From Nakamurella panacisegetis (GTDB lineage: Bacteria; Actinomycetota; Actinomycetes; Mycobacteriales; Nakamurellaceae), in the NCBI RefSeq assembly GCF_900104535.1, contig NZ_LT629710.1, positions 248,001 to 312,000 of the forward strand: a stretch of DNA of 64,000 bases, given 5' to 3'. A model generated the notes under the pieces. That model was not told where the DNA came from and searched no databases. It worked only from the letters and a program-made list of their open reading frames with translations. Shown here one piece after another: positions 28,438-38,940 of the stretch (position 1 is the first letter of the stretch; each line of letters starts with the position of its first letter). The position numbers and the translations under genes were made by a program.

Positions 28438-30099
28438 TCAGGACGACGACTGGACGGTCGGCCCCAGGGCGTAGACGAGCGAGTCGACCAGAGCCTGCCA
28501 GGAGGCCTCGACGACGTTGGTGTGCACACCGACGGTGGTCCACTCGGGCGCGCCGGCGGCCTTGGTCGACGCGGACGCGACCAGCACGCGGGTGACCGAG
28601 TCGGTGCCGGCGTGACCGGCCAGGATCCGGACCTTGTAGTCGATCAGTTCGACTCCGTCCAGGGCCGGCAGGTGATCGGCCAGCGCGCTGCGCAGGGCGG
28701 AGTCCAGCGCGTTCACCGGACCATTGCCCTCGGCCGTCCGGATCACCCGCTCGCCGCCGACGTGCACCTTGACCGTGGCCTCGCTCTGCACCGCGTTCCC
28801 GGCCCTCTCCACGATCACCCGGTACGACTCGAGGGTGAACGGCGCGGTCACGGCCTCACCGCGGGCCGCGGCCAGTTCGTCGCGCAGCAGGAGCTCGAAG
28901 GACGCGTCGGCCGCCTCGTAGCTCCAGCCCGCCGCTTCCCGCGCCTTGACCGTGTCGACCACCTTCGACACGACCTCGGGCAGCCCGGCCAGGTCGAGAC
29001 CGAATTCCTTGGCCTTCAACTCGACCGACGCCCGTCCGGCCATCTCGGTGATCAGGATGTGCATGTCGTTGCCGACCACCTCGGGGTTCAGGTGGTTGTA
29101 GAGCTCCGGGTCGACCTTGATGGCCGACGCGTGCAGGCCGGCCTTGTGCGAGAAGGCCGACGAGCCGACGTAGGCCTGGTGGGCGTCCGGCGCGATGTTG
29201 GCCAATTCGGCCAGGGCGTGGGAAACGCGGACCATCTCGGGCAGCCGATCCGGCGGCAGCACGGGCAGGCCCAGCTTGACCACCAGGTTGCCCAGGACGG
29301 CGAACAGGTCGGCGTTGCCGGCGCGCTCGCCGTAACCGTTGGCCGTGCACTGCACGTGGGTGGCGCCGGCCTGGACGGCGGCGATGGTGTTCGCCACGGC
29401 ACAGCCGGTGTCGTCCTGGCAGTGGATGCCCAGTCGGAACCCGGTGCGCTCCTTGACCTGTGCGACCACCTCGTGCAGACCGATCGGCATCATGCCGCCG
29501 TTCGTGTCGCACATGACGACGACGTCGGCCCCGGCTGTCACCGCGGCCTCGGCCACGCGAAGGCCGTAGTCGCGATCGGCCCGGTACCCGTCGAAGAAGT
29601 GCTCGCAGTCCAGGAACACGCGGCGGCCCTCGGCGACCAGGAAGGCGACCGTGTCGCCCACCATCCTCAGGTTCTCCTCCAGGGTGGTGCGCAGCGCCCG
29701 CTCGACGTGCCGGACGTCGGACTTCGCCACCAGGGTGACGATCGGCGCCCGCGAGTCGAGCAGCGCCCTGACCTGCAGGTCGTCCTGCGCCCGGACCCCG
29801 GCCTTGCGGGTGGAGCCGAACGCGACCAGCTGGGCCGAACCGAGCTTGAGTTCGCCGGCCGCGGCGCGGGCGAAGAACTCGGTGTCCTTGGGCATGGCGC
29901 CGGGCCAGCCGCCTTCGATGAACCCGACGCCGAGCTCGTCGAGAAGGGTGGCGGCGGCGATCTTGTCGGCCACCGAGTAGGTGATGCCCTCGCGTTGGGC
30001 GCCGTCGCGCAACGTGGTGTCGAACACGTGAAAAGCATCACCCAGCGGCGAGAGCTGCAGCAGTTCCGACCGCGGCGACGCGGGTGCGGTGGTGGTCAT
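28438..30099 (-). CDS. cimA: citramalate synthase
   Basis: CimA condenses pyruvate and acetyl-CoA to (R)-citramalate, the entry to threonine-independent isoleucine synthesis. The 553 residues have the DRE-TIM metallolyase core (FDTTLRDGAQREGITYS, metal-ligand region GIHCQDDTGCAVANT, CTANGYGERAGNADL) and a C-terminal LeuA-type allosteric dimer domain from about residue 400 (LDGVELIDYKVRIL). The form FDTTLRDGAQ and ~530-residue length separate it from LeuA and homocitrate synthase. It starts seven bases after leuB, with no Shine-Dalgarno match, so it is probably translated by coupling. Feedback by isoleucine is expected from the family. Confidence 0.92.
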   Translation of the reverse strand: MTTTAPASPRSELLQLSPLGDAFHVFDTTLRDGAQREGITYSVADKIAAATLLDELGVGFIEGGWPGAMPKDTEFFARAAAGELKLGSAQLVAFGSTRKAGVRAQDDLQVRALLDSRAPIVTLVAKSDVRHVERALRTTLEENLRMVGDTVAFLVAEGRRVFLDCEHFFDGYRADRDYGLRVAEAAVTAGADVVVMCDTNGGMMPIGLHEVVAQVKERTGFRLGIHCQDDTGCAVANTIAAVQAGATHVQCTANGYGERAGNADLFAVLGNLVVKLGLPVLPPDRLPEMVRVSHALAELANIAPDAHQAYVGSSAFSHKAGLHASAIKVDPELYNHLNPEVVGNDMHILITEMAGRASVELKAKEFGLDLAGLPEVVSKVVDTVKAREAAGWSYEAADASFELLLRDELAAARGEAVTAPFTLESYRVIVERAGNAVQSEATVKVHVGGERVIRTAEGNGPVNALDSALRSALADHLPALDGVELIDYKVRILAGHAGTDSVTRVLVASASTKAAGAPEWTTVGVHTNVVEASWQALVDSLVYALGPTVQSSS

Positions 30100-30106
30100 C
30101 GGAGGA

Positions 30107-31129
30107 TCAGCTCGACGCCAGAGCGGCGAGGCGGTCACCGATGGCGGTGGTCTTGCCGGCCGAGCCGGGCTGGCGGGTGGCCAGGTCGAAGGCGACCGCG
30201 GCCTCGACGCGTCGGGCCGCGTCCGGCAGTCCCAGGTGGTCCAGCAGCAACGCCACCGACAGCACGGTGGCCGTCGGGTCGGCCGTCCCGGCCCCGGCGA
30301 TGTCCGGAGCGGACCCGTGGACCGGCTCGAACATGCTCGGGTTGGCCCCCGAGACGTCCAGGTTCGCCGAGGCGGCCAGCCCGATGCCACCGGACACCGC
30401 GGCCGCCAGGTCGGTGAGGATGTCCCCGAAGAGGTTGTCGGTGACGATGACGTCGAAACGGCCCGGGTCGGTGACGAGGTAGATCATCGCCGCGTCGACG
30501 TGGGCGTAGGCGACCGTGACGTCGGGGAACTCCATCGAGACCTCTTCGACGACACGGCTCCACAGCTGACCGGCGTGCACCAGGACGTTCGTCTTGTGCA
30601 CCAGGGTCAGGTGCTTGCGGGGGCGCCGGGCGGCGCGCCGGAAGGCGTCCCGCACCACGCGCTCCACCCCGAAGTACGTGTTCAGGGAGACCTCGGTGGC
30701 AATCTCGTGCGGCGTGTCCTTGCGCAGCAGGCCGCCGTTGCCCACATACGGACCCTCGGTGCCCTCACGGAGCACCAACAGGTCGATGGCCTGGTCCCCG
30801 GCCAACGGACCGACCACCCCTGGGTACAGCCGGGCCGGGCGCAGGTTGACGTGGTGGTCCAGTTCGAAGCGGATGCGCAGCAGCAGGCCTCGCTCGAGGA
30901 TTCCGGACGGAACGGTCGGGTCGCCGACCGCGCCGAGCAGGATCGCGTCGTGGTCGCGCAGTTCCCGCAGGACCGAATCGGGGAGCAGTTCCCCGGTCCG
31001 GTGCCACCGGGCGGCACCGAGGTCGTAGGTGGTCGTCTCGACGGAGGGCACGACGCCCTTCAGGACCTTCAGGCCCTCCGCGACGACCTCGGGGCCGATG
31101 CCGTCACCGGGAATGACCGCGAGCTTCAT
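30107..31129 (-). CDS. leuB: 3-isopropylmalate dehydrogenase
   Basis: LeuB oxidises and decarboxylates 3-isopropylmalate (leucine route) and 3-methylmalate (citramalate route). The 340 residues start [20 protein letters not shown] and contain [53 protein letters not shown] and [20 protein letters not shown] at 31129 matches the MKLA start of mycobacterial LeuB; a TTG two codons earlier is less likely. It heads the run leuB, cimA, FAH, gltX, HAD, tRNA-Gln and tRNA-Glu. An inverted repeat upstream (31260-31277) may be an operator. Confidence 0.97.
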   Translation of the reverse strand: MKLAVIPGDGIGPEVVAEGLKVLKGVVPSVETTTYDLGAARWHRTGELLPDSVLRELRDHDAILLGAVGDPTVPSGILERGLLLRIRFELDHHVNLRPARLYPGVVGPLAGDQAIDLLVLREGTEGPYVGNGGLLRKDTPHEIATEVSLNTYFGVERVVRDAFRRAARRPRKHLTLVHKTNVLVHAGQLWSRVVEEVSMEFPDVTVAYAHVDAAMIYLVTDPGRFDVIVTDNLFGDILTDLAAAVSGGIGLAASANLDVSGANPSMFEPVHGSAPDIAGAGTADPTATVLSVALLLDHLGLPDAARRVEAAVAFDLATRQPGSAGKTTAIGDRLAALASS

Positions 31130-31259
31130 GTTCAACCGTTTCTACTCTGACGCCGACGGGCCGCGATCGACCCTGGTCGGACACGCCAAGTGGGGCGGGG
31201 TGGGGGTGGAGGTTCCGTTCCCGAACGAGCGGACTCGACCGGACCGGTGCTGCGCAATA

Positions 31260-31277
31260 GTTACTGCGAAGAGTAAC
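31260..31277. promoter_or_regulatory. inverted repeat upstream of leuB, possible operator
   Basis: GTTACT-GCGAAG-AGTAAC, two six-base arms with a six-base spacer, in an unusually AT-rich patch 131 bases upstream of leuB. A regulator of the IclR type encoded near leuC could bind here, since its orthologues also control leuB in some actinomycetes. No direct evidence. Confidence 0.3.
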
Positions 31278-31308
31278 CATATCGGTCCAATAGGTGGATA
31301 CCGGCGTC

Positions 31309-31348
31309 CAGGTGCGTGCGGAGCGAACATTTCCGCTCCGCACACCTG
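31309..31348 (-). terminator. hairpin downstream of the subtilase gene
   Basis: CAGGTG-CG-TGCGGAGCG pairs with CGCTCCGCACACCTG around an eight-base AACATTTC loop: 15 pairs with one two-base bulge. It lies 38 bases after the subtilase stop on the minus strand and has no T run. It probably separates the protease transcript from leuB. Confidence 0.6.
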
Positions 31349-31385
31349 CCCTTGGACGGCCGACCGAGGGAACAGCGGCCGCGGG

Positions 31386-34300
31386 TCAGCCCGTCCCGGT
31401 CAGCGTGACCACCTCAGCGCGGGCACCGTCGCGGCCGTGCAGATGCAGGACGAGCGCGTCCGCGGCCGAGGTACCGGCGGCCAGCCGGTACGGGATGCCG
31501 GTGTCGCCCTGGTCCTGCCAGAGCGGGGCACCGGTGGTGATGGCCGGACGCGCCACGTCGAAGTCGATGGCCGGCGTGGTATCGACCGTGCCCCCGTTCT
31601 GCGGCGAGCCGTAGGCGGCATAGGTGGCCACCGAGTACCGGATCGGGAACGTGGCATCGCCCGGCCGGTAGCCGATGGCCGTCGGGTCGATCGGGATCAG
31701 CATCACATTCGTGTCGAACACGTTCGTGTCCACCGCCCCCAGGTTGAAGTTGACCGGATAGATGCCGATCAGCGATCCGGCCCCGGCGTCGTCGAACAAC
31801 AAGGCGTACAACAGGTCCGAGGTACCGGCGGACGTCGGGTCACCGACCGTCTGGACCTGGACGCTGTAGTCGGCGGTGTTGTCCCCGTTGGTGTCGATGT
31901 TGACCGTCGGGAACATGTTCTTGCCCGCGCTCGCCCAGTTGCCGTAGGTGGACAGGCCGAACCAGAGGTAGCCGGGGTCACCGGCGTCGCCGGAGGTGCG
32001 GCCCGCGCCGACCGCCTGCAGATCGGCCGAGCGGTCCGCGTCGGTCGAGCAGGCGGCGCTGGTCCCCACCGCGGCCGGGGCGGGGGGCGAGGAGGTGATG
32101 GCGGCCGGCCCCGCCGTCGCGGTCCGAGCCGTACAGGCCGGAGCGCGGTTGCTGCGGTACCCGAGATTGAGCACCGAGGTCAGCGAGTTGTAGGCGACGC
32201 TGGCCGAGTCGGCCGGAGAGGACAGGGAGAATCCGGTGCCGGTCAGCACCACGGCCGGCTGGCCGTCGACGGTGCCGTCGGCGGCCGTGGTGGACGACAC
32301 CGGCTCCGCCCCCCCGGAGACCGGGACCCGCAGATCGGGGTGCCCGGCCGAGGTGAGGAGCAGTCGCCCGGACGCGACCGCGAGGTACTGGCGAGCCTCG
32401 TCCAGTCCGGTCAGGGCGTTGGTCTGCTGCGCCGGGGTGCCGGCCTCCAACGTGTGCCGGAGGTCGGAGGGGGTGATGTCCATGGTCACGGCGACCGAGG
32501 AGGTGCTGCCGGGCGCGACCGTCAAGGTCGACGGGTTGACCTGATAGGTGACGCCGGGCTGGTCCGTGACCGCCTGGTAGGTCAGCGCGACCTGGGCCGC
32601 CGCGGTACCGGTGTTCTGGACCACCACGGTGGTGGTCCGGGTCACGGTGGCGACTCCCGGGTCGGCCCCGACCACCCCGAAGTTCACCGAGACGCCACCG
32701 GCGGTGCCCGAGTTGTAGGCCAGGAGCGTCGTCTCCAGGGCCGATTGCGCGTCGATGCGCCCCGACCCGACCCGGTTCGGCCCGAGCGCCGGACCGGACC
32801 GGTCGGCCGCGCCGTAGACGTCGTGGTCGGCGGTGTTGATCACGGCCGCCTTGACCTGCTCGGGGGTCCAGTCCGGCCGCTGCTGGCGCACCAGCGCAGC
32901 GATCCCGGCCACCTCGGCCGCGGCCATCGACGTGCCGGAGCGCAGGCCACCGCCGGTCCCGCTGCCCATCAAGGCGGAGGTGACGGTGTCCCCGGGGGCG
33001 GCCACGTCGGGTTTGACCGCCGCCGCGTCGTGCGGCCCACGAGCCGTCGAGGGCTCGACCAGATCGGTGATCTGATCGTCGATCTCGGGCTTCTGACCGG
33101 CCAGGCTCCCGGTGAAGGTGACGCTGATCCCGCCGTCCAGATACGGCTGGAGGGCGGCCGTCGCGGCCGGCGTCAGTTGGAACACCGGCAGATACGCGTC
33201 GCCGGCCACCGGACCCGAGAAGATCGGAGCGGCGCTGGTCAGCAGGATGCCGCGGCCGCCCGCGGCCCGGATGTTCGCAGCCCGCTGGGCCGACCCGCAG
33301 GATCGGGTGGAGTTGTCGTCGTCCCAGGTCAACCAGGCGATCTTCCCGGTCACCAGTTCCTTGTCGGCCGCGGACAGCGGGGCACACCCGTCCGCGTCGG
33401 CCGCCGAAAGGGCGACGACCTCACCGCTCACGTCGGCGGCCAGGGTCCAGGGATAGGCGGTCGACATCTGGCCGGCGACGCTCGTCGGCGGTTGCCCCGC
33501 GACGGTCACCGACAGGCCGTCGAGTTGCTGGGAGGCATCGACGGAGGAAGCCACCACCAACGACCTCGTCGAGGTGGCGAGCGAGCCGGCGGAGTCGGTC
33601 TCGTCACCGCCGTTGCCCGCCGCCACCACGGGCAGCACACCGTGCCGGGCCACCGCGTCCAGCACCGTCGTTTCCGGATCCTGGACCGCCGCCGGACCGG
33701 ACAGCGACAGGTCGACGACGTCCAGGCGATCGCGGAAGTCACCGTCGCCGTTCGGGTCGAGCGCCCGGTCCAGAGCGGGGATGACGGCATCGGTCGTGCC
33801 CGAGCATCCGAAGACCTTGAACGCGTACAGCGAAGCCTGCGGAGCCATCCCCGGGCCGACCTTCATCCCGTACAGGTCGGCTCCGGTCAGTTGTCCGTAG
33901 TCACCGGTGAACGTCTGCCCGTCCGCCGTGACCCCGGCCCCGGCGATGGTGCCGGCGACGTGGGTTCCGTGACCGTTGCAGTCGATCGGGTTGGCGTCCG
34001 GATGCGGCACCGACCGGGCGGCGGTGCCGGCGCCGGAGACGGCGGAGGAGTCGTAGTCGTCGCCCACGAAGTCGTAACCTCCGACCACCCGCGCGGTCGG
34101 CGACCAGGTGTTCGTGTGGCGTGCTGCCTGGTAGACCGCGGCGGTGCCGGCGCCCCCGAAATCGGCGTGGGTGTAGTCGATCCCGGTGTCGATGACGCCG
34201 ATCCGCACGCCGCGGCCGGTGACTCCCAGATCGGTCCATGACGCGAGTGCCCTGGTCAGCTGGGCGGCCCCGGCGTTGGCCGGGGACTTCGGGACGATCT

Positions 34301-34820
34301 CGGAGACTTGCACCACGTCGCTACGGGCGGCCACGGCTCGGAGTGCGGCCGGGTCGGCGGTCAGTCCCAGTCCGGGCACTGCGTTCGTGACGACGAACGT
34401 GGTGACCGCGTCGGGATCGGCCGCCGCGGCGGTGGCCGAGACCGATGCGGCGAGCGCGGAGATGGCCGATCGCGCTCCGGCCACGGCCACGCTGACCTGC
34501 GCCGTCGACTCACCCCGGGCGCGGGCCGAGTCGTACACGTCGGCCGCCCCGGCCATCGGCAACTGCACGAACACGGTGTGCTCGCCCGATCCAGCGGCGA
34601 GCGTCGGCTGGAGAACGGCGTTGCGGGCGGTCAGGTTGCTGTAGCCCGGTTTCATCGGCCCGGGTTGGGCCGGCGCATCGGCGACGGGGCGGCTGTCCGT
34701 CGGGTCGGTGGCCGACGCGGCCGGACCCGACGGTGCGGCCAGCCCGGCGGCCATCAGCAGCGCCGCCAGGCCGGCGGTCCGCATGCTCCGGACGGTCGAT
34801 CGGCTCCGGTGTCGAGCCAC
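31386..34820 (-). CDS. secreted subtilisin-like serine protease with PA insert
   Basis: A 1144-residue S8 peptidase. A signal peptide covers about residues 1-37 (basic start, AGLAALLMAAGLAAPSGPAAS). An inhibitor_I9-like propeptide follows to about 180. The catalytic triad is intact: Asp211 in GVIDTGIDYTHADF, His284 in CNGHGTHVAGTIAG, Ser631 in SGTSMAAAEVAGIAAL, with oxyanion Asn403 in AAGNGG. A protease-associated insert lies near 430-575. The C-terminal ~450 residues are beta-rich (fibronectin-like part near 675-760, then a Ser/Thr/Ala-rich region). Starts GTG at 34820. It resembles actinobacterial extracellular subtilases, but its target and role next to leuB are unknown. Confidence 0.93.
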   Translation of the reverse strand: MARHRSRSTVRSMRTAGLAALLMAAGLAAPSGPAASATDPTDSRPVADAPAQPGPMKPGYSNLTARNAVLQPTLAAGSGEHTVFVQLPMAGAADVYDSARARGESTAQVSVAVAGARSAISALAASVSATAAAADPDAVTTFVVTNAVPGLGLTADPAALRAVAARSDVVQVSEIVPKSPANAGAAQLTRALASWTDLGVTGRGVRIGVIDTGIDYTHADFGGAGTAAVYQAARHTNTWSPTARVVGGYDFVGDDYDSSAVSGAGTAARSVPHPDANPIDCNGHGTHVAGTIAGAGVTADGQTFTGDYGQLTGADLYGMKVGPGMAPQASLYAFKVFGCSGTTDAVIPALDRALDPNGDGDFRDRLDVVDLSLSGPAAVQDPETTVLDAVARHGVLPVVAAGNGGDETDSAGSLATSTRSLVVASSVDASQQLDGLSVTVAGQPPTSVAGQMSTAYPWTLAADVSGEVVALSAADADGCAPLSAADKELVTGKIAWLTWDDDNSTRSCGSAQRAANIRAAGGRGILLTSAAPIFSGPVAGDAYLPVFQLTPAATAALQPYLDGGISVTFTGSLAGQKPEIDDQITDLVEPSTARGPHDAAAVKPDVAAPGDTVTSALMGSGTGGGLRSGTSMAAAEVAGIAALVRQQRPDWTPEQVKAAVINTADHDVYGAADRSGPALGPNRVGSGRIDAQSALETTLLAYNSGTAGGVSVNFGVVGADPGVATVTRTTTVVVQNTGTAAAQVALTYQAVTDQPGVTYQVNPSTLTVAPGSTSSVAVTMDITPSDLRHTLEAGTPAQQTNALTGLDEARQYLAVASGRLLLTSAGHPDLRVPVSGGAEPVSSTTAADGTVDGQPAVVLTGTGFSLSSPADSASVAYNSLTSVLNLGYRSNRAPACTARTATAGPAAITSSPPAPAAVGTSAACSTDADRSADLQAVGAGRTSGDAGDPGYLWFGLSTYGNWASAGKNMFPTVNIDTNGDNTADYSVQVQTVGDPTSAGTSDLLYALLFDDAGAGSLIGIYPVNFNLGAVDTNVFDTNVMLIPIDPTAIGYRPGDATFPIRYSVATYAAYGSPQNGGTVDTTPAIDFDVARPAITTGAPLWQDQGDTGIPYRLAAGTSAADALVLHLHGRDGARAEVVTLTGTG

Positions 34821-34999
34821 ACCTCACCGTCCTGTCTGATCCCGCCGATCCAGGCCCTTCCGCGGCCGCCTCCGCCGGGCGGAAGCAGCCGCGGAGGCCC
34901 GGTTCTCACATTGTCCCAGCGGCTGCACCAGGAGATGACGGTAGGGCCTGCCGAGGTCCGGCGCCAGAGGCCCACGGCTGGGCCGGCGCCGGACGTCGG

Positions 35000-36601
35000 T
35001 CAGTCGGCCGCGATCCCGCGGATCGCGCTGGCCGAGACGGCCGCGCCGATCGTCTCCAGCAGGCCCGCGTCGGGCAGGCCGTCGACCCGCAGCACCATGA
35101 TCGAGGCGTGTCCGGAGATCTCCTGGGAGATCTGCGCGGCCAGGATGTTCACGCCGGCGTCCCCGAGCAGCCGACCGACGGTGCCCATCACGCCGGGGCG
35201 GTCGGCATAGGCGACGACCAGCAGGTCTCCTTCGGCCCGCAGGTCGAAGTGCCGGTTGTTGATCTCCACCAGTTTGGCGACCTGGTTCTCGCCGGACAGC
35301 GTCCCGGAGACCGAGCGGGTCGACCCGTCGGACATCGCCGCTCTCAGGGTCACCGACGACCGGTAGTCGCCGGTCTCCTTGGTGCTCGTCCCGGCCAGGG
35401 ACAGGCCGTGTTCGGCGGCCAGGGCCGGCGCATTGACGAAGGTGACGGCTTCGGTGATCACCGGCCCGAAGATGCCCCGGACCGCGGCCAGCTGCAGGAT
35501 CGTGGTGTCGGAGTCGGCCAGGTCGCCTCGCACCTCGACCACCACCTTGGCCGGCACACTGCCGGCGACGGCGGTCAGGATGGTGCCCAGCCGGGACGCG
35601 AGCGGGATCCACGGGCGGACCTCGTCGGCCACCGGACCGGCCGCCTGGACGTTGACCGCGTCGGGCACGAAGTCGCCTCGCAGGGCGAGCTTCACCGAGC
35701 GGGCGACCGCCGTCCCGGCCTTGTCCTGTGCTTCTTCGGTCGATGCACCGAGATGCGGGGTGAGCACGATGTTCGGTGCGCTGCGCAGTGGGTTGTCGGG
35801 TGCGGCCGGTTCCTTGACGTAGACGTCGATACCTGCTGCGGCGACCCGGCCCTCCGTCAGCGCGTCGGCCAGCGCCTGCTCGTCGACCAGACCGCCGCGG
35901 GCCGCGTTGATGATGATCACGTTCGGCTTGACCGTGGCCAGCTCGGCCGCCCCGATCAACCCGAGGGTCTCCGGGGTCTTGGGCAGGTGGATGGAGATGA
36001 TGTCGGCCTCGCGCAGCAGGGTCGGCAGGTCCACCAGCGTCACCCCGAGCGCGGCCGCGCGGGCCGGCTGGAGGTACGGGTCGTAGGCGATGACGTGGGT
36101 GCCGAACGCGGCGATCCGGGCCGCGAACAGCTGGCCGATCCGGCCCAGCCCGACGACACCGACCGTCTTGTCGGCGATCTCGACGCCCATGAACTTGCTG
36201 CGCTTCCACTCGCCCGCGACCATGGTGGCGTGGGCGGCTGGGATCTGGCGGGCCACCGACAGCAGCAGGGCGATCGCATGTTCGGCGGCCGTGATGATGT
36301 TCGACTGCGGGGCGTTGACCACCAGCACGCCACGGGCGGTGGCCGCCGGAACGTCCACGTTGTCCAACCCGATACCGGCGCGGGCGATCACCTTGAGCCG
36401 GGGAGCGGCGGCCAGTGCCTCGGCGTCGATGGTGGTGGCCGAGCGGATCAGCACGGCGTCGGCGTCGGCCAGCGCCGGCAGGAGGGCGGCTCGGTCGGCG
36501 CCGTCGACGTGGCGGATGTCGAAGTCCGAACCGAGGGCCTGCATCGCCGAAGGGGCGAGCGTCTCGGCGATCAGGACTACCGGTGTGGCGGGAGTGGGCA
36601 C
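35000..36601 (-). CDS. serA: D-3-phosphoglycerate dehydrogenase (long form)
   Basis: SerA commits 3-phosphoglycerate to serine. The 533 residues have the substrate and NAD domains (LIRSATTIDAEAL, VARAGIGLDNVDVPAA in part, VVGLGRIGQLFAARI, NAARGGLVDEQALADAL, catalytic His in LTPHLGAST), then the allosteric-substrate-binding domain and a C-terminal ACT domain (VVAYADRPGVMGTVGRLLGDAG), as in the mycobacterial type 1 enzyme of 528 residues. GTG at 36601 gives this length; a GGAG lies 11 bases upstream. Serine feedback through the ACT domain is expected. It lies upstream of the subtilase gene, 179 bases apart. Confidence 0.97.
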   Translation of the reverse strand: MPTPATPVVLIAETLAPSAMQALGSDFDIRHVDGADRAALLPALADADAVLIRSATTIDAEALAAAPRLKVIARAGIGLDNVDVPAATARGVLVVNAPQSNIITAAEHAIALLLSVARQIPAAHATMVAGEWKRSKFMGVEIADKTVGVVGLGRIGQLFAARIAAFGTHVIAYDPYLQPARAAALGVTLVDLPTLLREADIISIHLPKTPETLGLIGAAELATVKPNVIIINAARGGLVDEQALADALTEGRVAAAGIDVYVKEPAAPDNPLRSAPNIVLTPHLGASTEEAQDKAGTAVARSVKLALRGDFVPDAVNVQAAGPVADEVRPWIPLASRLGTILTAVAGSVPAKVVVEVRGDLADSDTTILQLAAVRGIFGPVITEAVTFVNAPALAAEHGLSLAGTSTKETGDYRSSVTLRAAMSDGSTRSVSGTLSGENQVAKLVEINNRHFDLRAEGDLLVVAYADRPGVMGTVGRLLGDAGVNILAAQISQEISGHASIMVLRVDGLPDAGLLETIGAAVSASAIRGIAAD

Positions 36602-36908
36602 GCTTTGTTCATCTCCGTCTTGCTGTCCTCGGCCGTGAGTCGATCCCCTGGCCGCGTTCGGTGGGTTCGGGCAGGCGGCGAGATGCCGCCCATCGGCCCG
36701 TCCGGTTCGGGTGCATCGGTGCGCCCGGGGGGCCATCGTATCGAGGTCGACCGGGCCGGTCGGGACGGGTCCGGCCGTCAGGGCCCGGCGCCGTCGCCCC
36801 GGCACCGCGATTGGTAAAGATCTGTGGGCGAATTCATCGTTCGCCGATGCGGGAGCTCACGCGGGCCCTACAGTGATCTCGAATTCTCCGCCACCGAAAG
36901 GAACGACA
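36602..36908. other. intergenic region between serA and a membrane-protein gene
   Basis: 307 bases between divergent genes. It holds a short inverted repeat GGCGGC-GAGAT-GCCGCC at 36674-36690 in the probable serA leader, and the AAAGGAA ribosome site of the plus-strand gene at 36897-36903. A TACAGT hexamer near 36869 is a possible -10 for the plus strand, without a clear -35. No RNA gene or leader peptide was recognised. Confidence 0.4.
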
Positions 36909-37613
36909 GTGACGACTCCCCCGCCCTACGGCTCTGTGCCGAGCCAGCCCCAGGGTTACCCCCCGCCGGGTCAGCCGGCCCCGGGCGCCTACCCGAACAC
37001 GGGCGCGACCCCGGCGCCGGGGTACGGGCAGCCGCAGTACGGTCAGCAGCCGCCGGCCTACGGTCAGCAGCCGGGGTACGCGCAGCCGGCCTACCCCGCC
37101 GCGCCGGGCTTCGCCCCCGCCGGCTACGGAGCGCCGATGGCCGCCCGGCGACCGGGCATGGTGACCGCGGCCGCCGTTCTCGCCTTCATCTGGGGCGCCT
37201 TCGCCATCATCGGTGGCCTGATCATCATGGCCGCCAGCTCCATCGTCTCCTCGGCCTCCGCCTACTGCAACTCCCTGACCACCACGGACGCCACCACCGT
37301 GGCCGACTGCAACACCGTCAGTGGCTACAGCGGAACCTTCAAGGCGATCGCCGGTGCGCTCGCGGTCGTGGCCATCCTGCTGATCTGGGGCGGCGTGGTT
37401 GCTCTGACCGGGAAGAACGCACAGATCCTGGTGATCGGCGCGGCGGTCTTCATCCTGCTGCAGATCGTCGAACTGATCATCAGCGCCACGTCCAGCGGCA
37501 GCTTCTACGGCACCGGCATCATCGGCATCGTCGCCCCCGTGCTGATGCTGATCTTCATGCTCAACCCGGCCTCCAAGGCCTGGTTCAGGTCCAAGGGCGC
37601 CAAGACGTTCTAG
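36909..37613 (+). CDS. proline/tyrosine-rich four-helix membrane protein
   Basis: A 234-residue protein. The first ~75 residues are rich in Pro, Gly, Gln and Tyr (PPPYGSVPSQPQGYPPPG, repeated GQQP units) and should be a disordered cytoplasmic tail. Four hydrophobic helices follow (about 83-105, 135-160, 168-190, 198-215), with two cysteines in a Thr-rich loop between helices 1 and 2. The layout is common in uncharacterised actinobacterial envelope proteins (DUF4064/DUF4190-like). GTG at 36909 with AAAGGAA upstream. It is convergent with ilvC. No function can be assigned. Confidence 0.8.
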   Translation: MTTPPPYGSVPSQPQGYPPPGQPAPGAYPNTGATPAPGYGQPQYGQQPPAYGQQPGYAQPAYPAAPGFAPAGYGAPMAARRPGMVTAAAVLAFIWGAFAIIGGLIIMAASSIVSSASAYCNSLTTTDATTVADCNTVSGYSGTFKAIAGALAVVAILLIWGGVVALTGKNAQILVIGAAVFILLQIVELIISATSSGSFYGTGIIGIVAPVLMLIFMLNPASKAWFRSKGAKTF

Positions 37614-37653
37614 ACCCCACCCGACCCGGGTCTCGACCCGGGGAACGTGACAC

Positions 37654-37704
37654 GACGCCGAACGGCCCGCCTCCCAGCGTCTGGGAGGCGGGCCGTTCGG
37701 CGTC
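37654..37704. terminator. 24-base-pair bidirectional terminator between membrane-protein gene and ilvC
   Basis: A perfect 24-base-pair inverted repeat with a three-base CGT loop; the arms start GACGCCGAACGG and end at CTCCCAG. It is placed exactly between the convergent stops at 37613 and 37712. No T tract follows on either side. It is the longest perfect hairpin I noticed in the window. Confidence 0.8.
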
Positions 37705-37711
37705 AGGACCG

Positions 37712-38926
<1,215 letters not shown>

Positions 38927-38940
38927 AAGTGGTGGGCGCC

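Noticed and set aside
31104-31280. Minus-strand frame starting MVTLRSNY upstream of leuB, considered as a leader peptide
   Set aside because: Too long, no cluster of Leu codons, and it runs into leuB in another frame.
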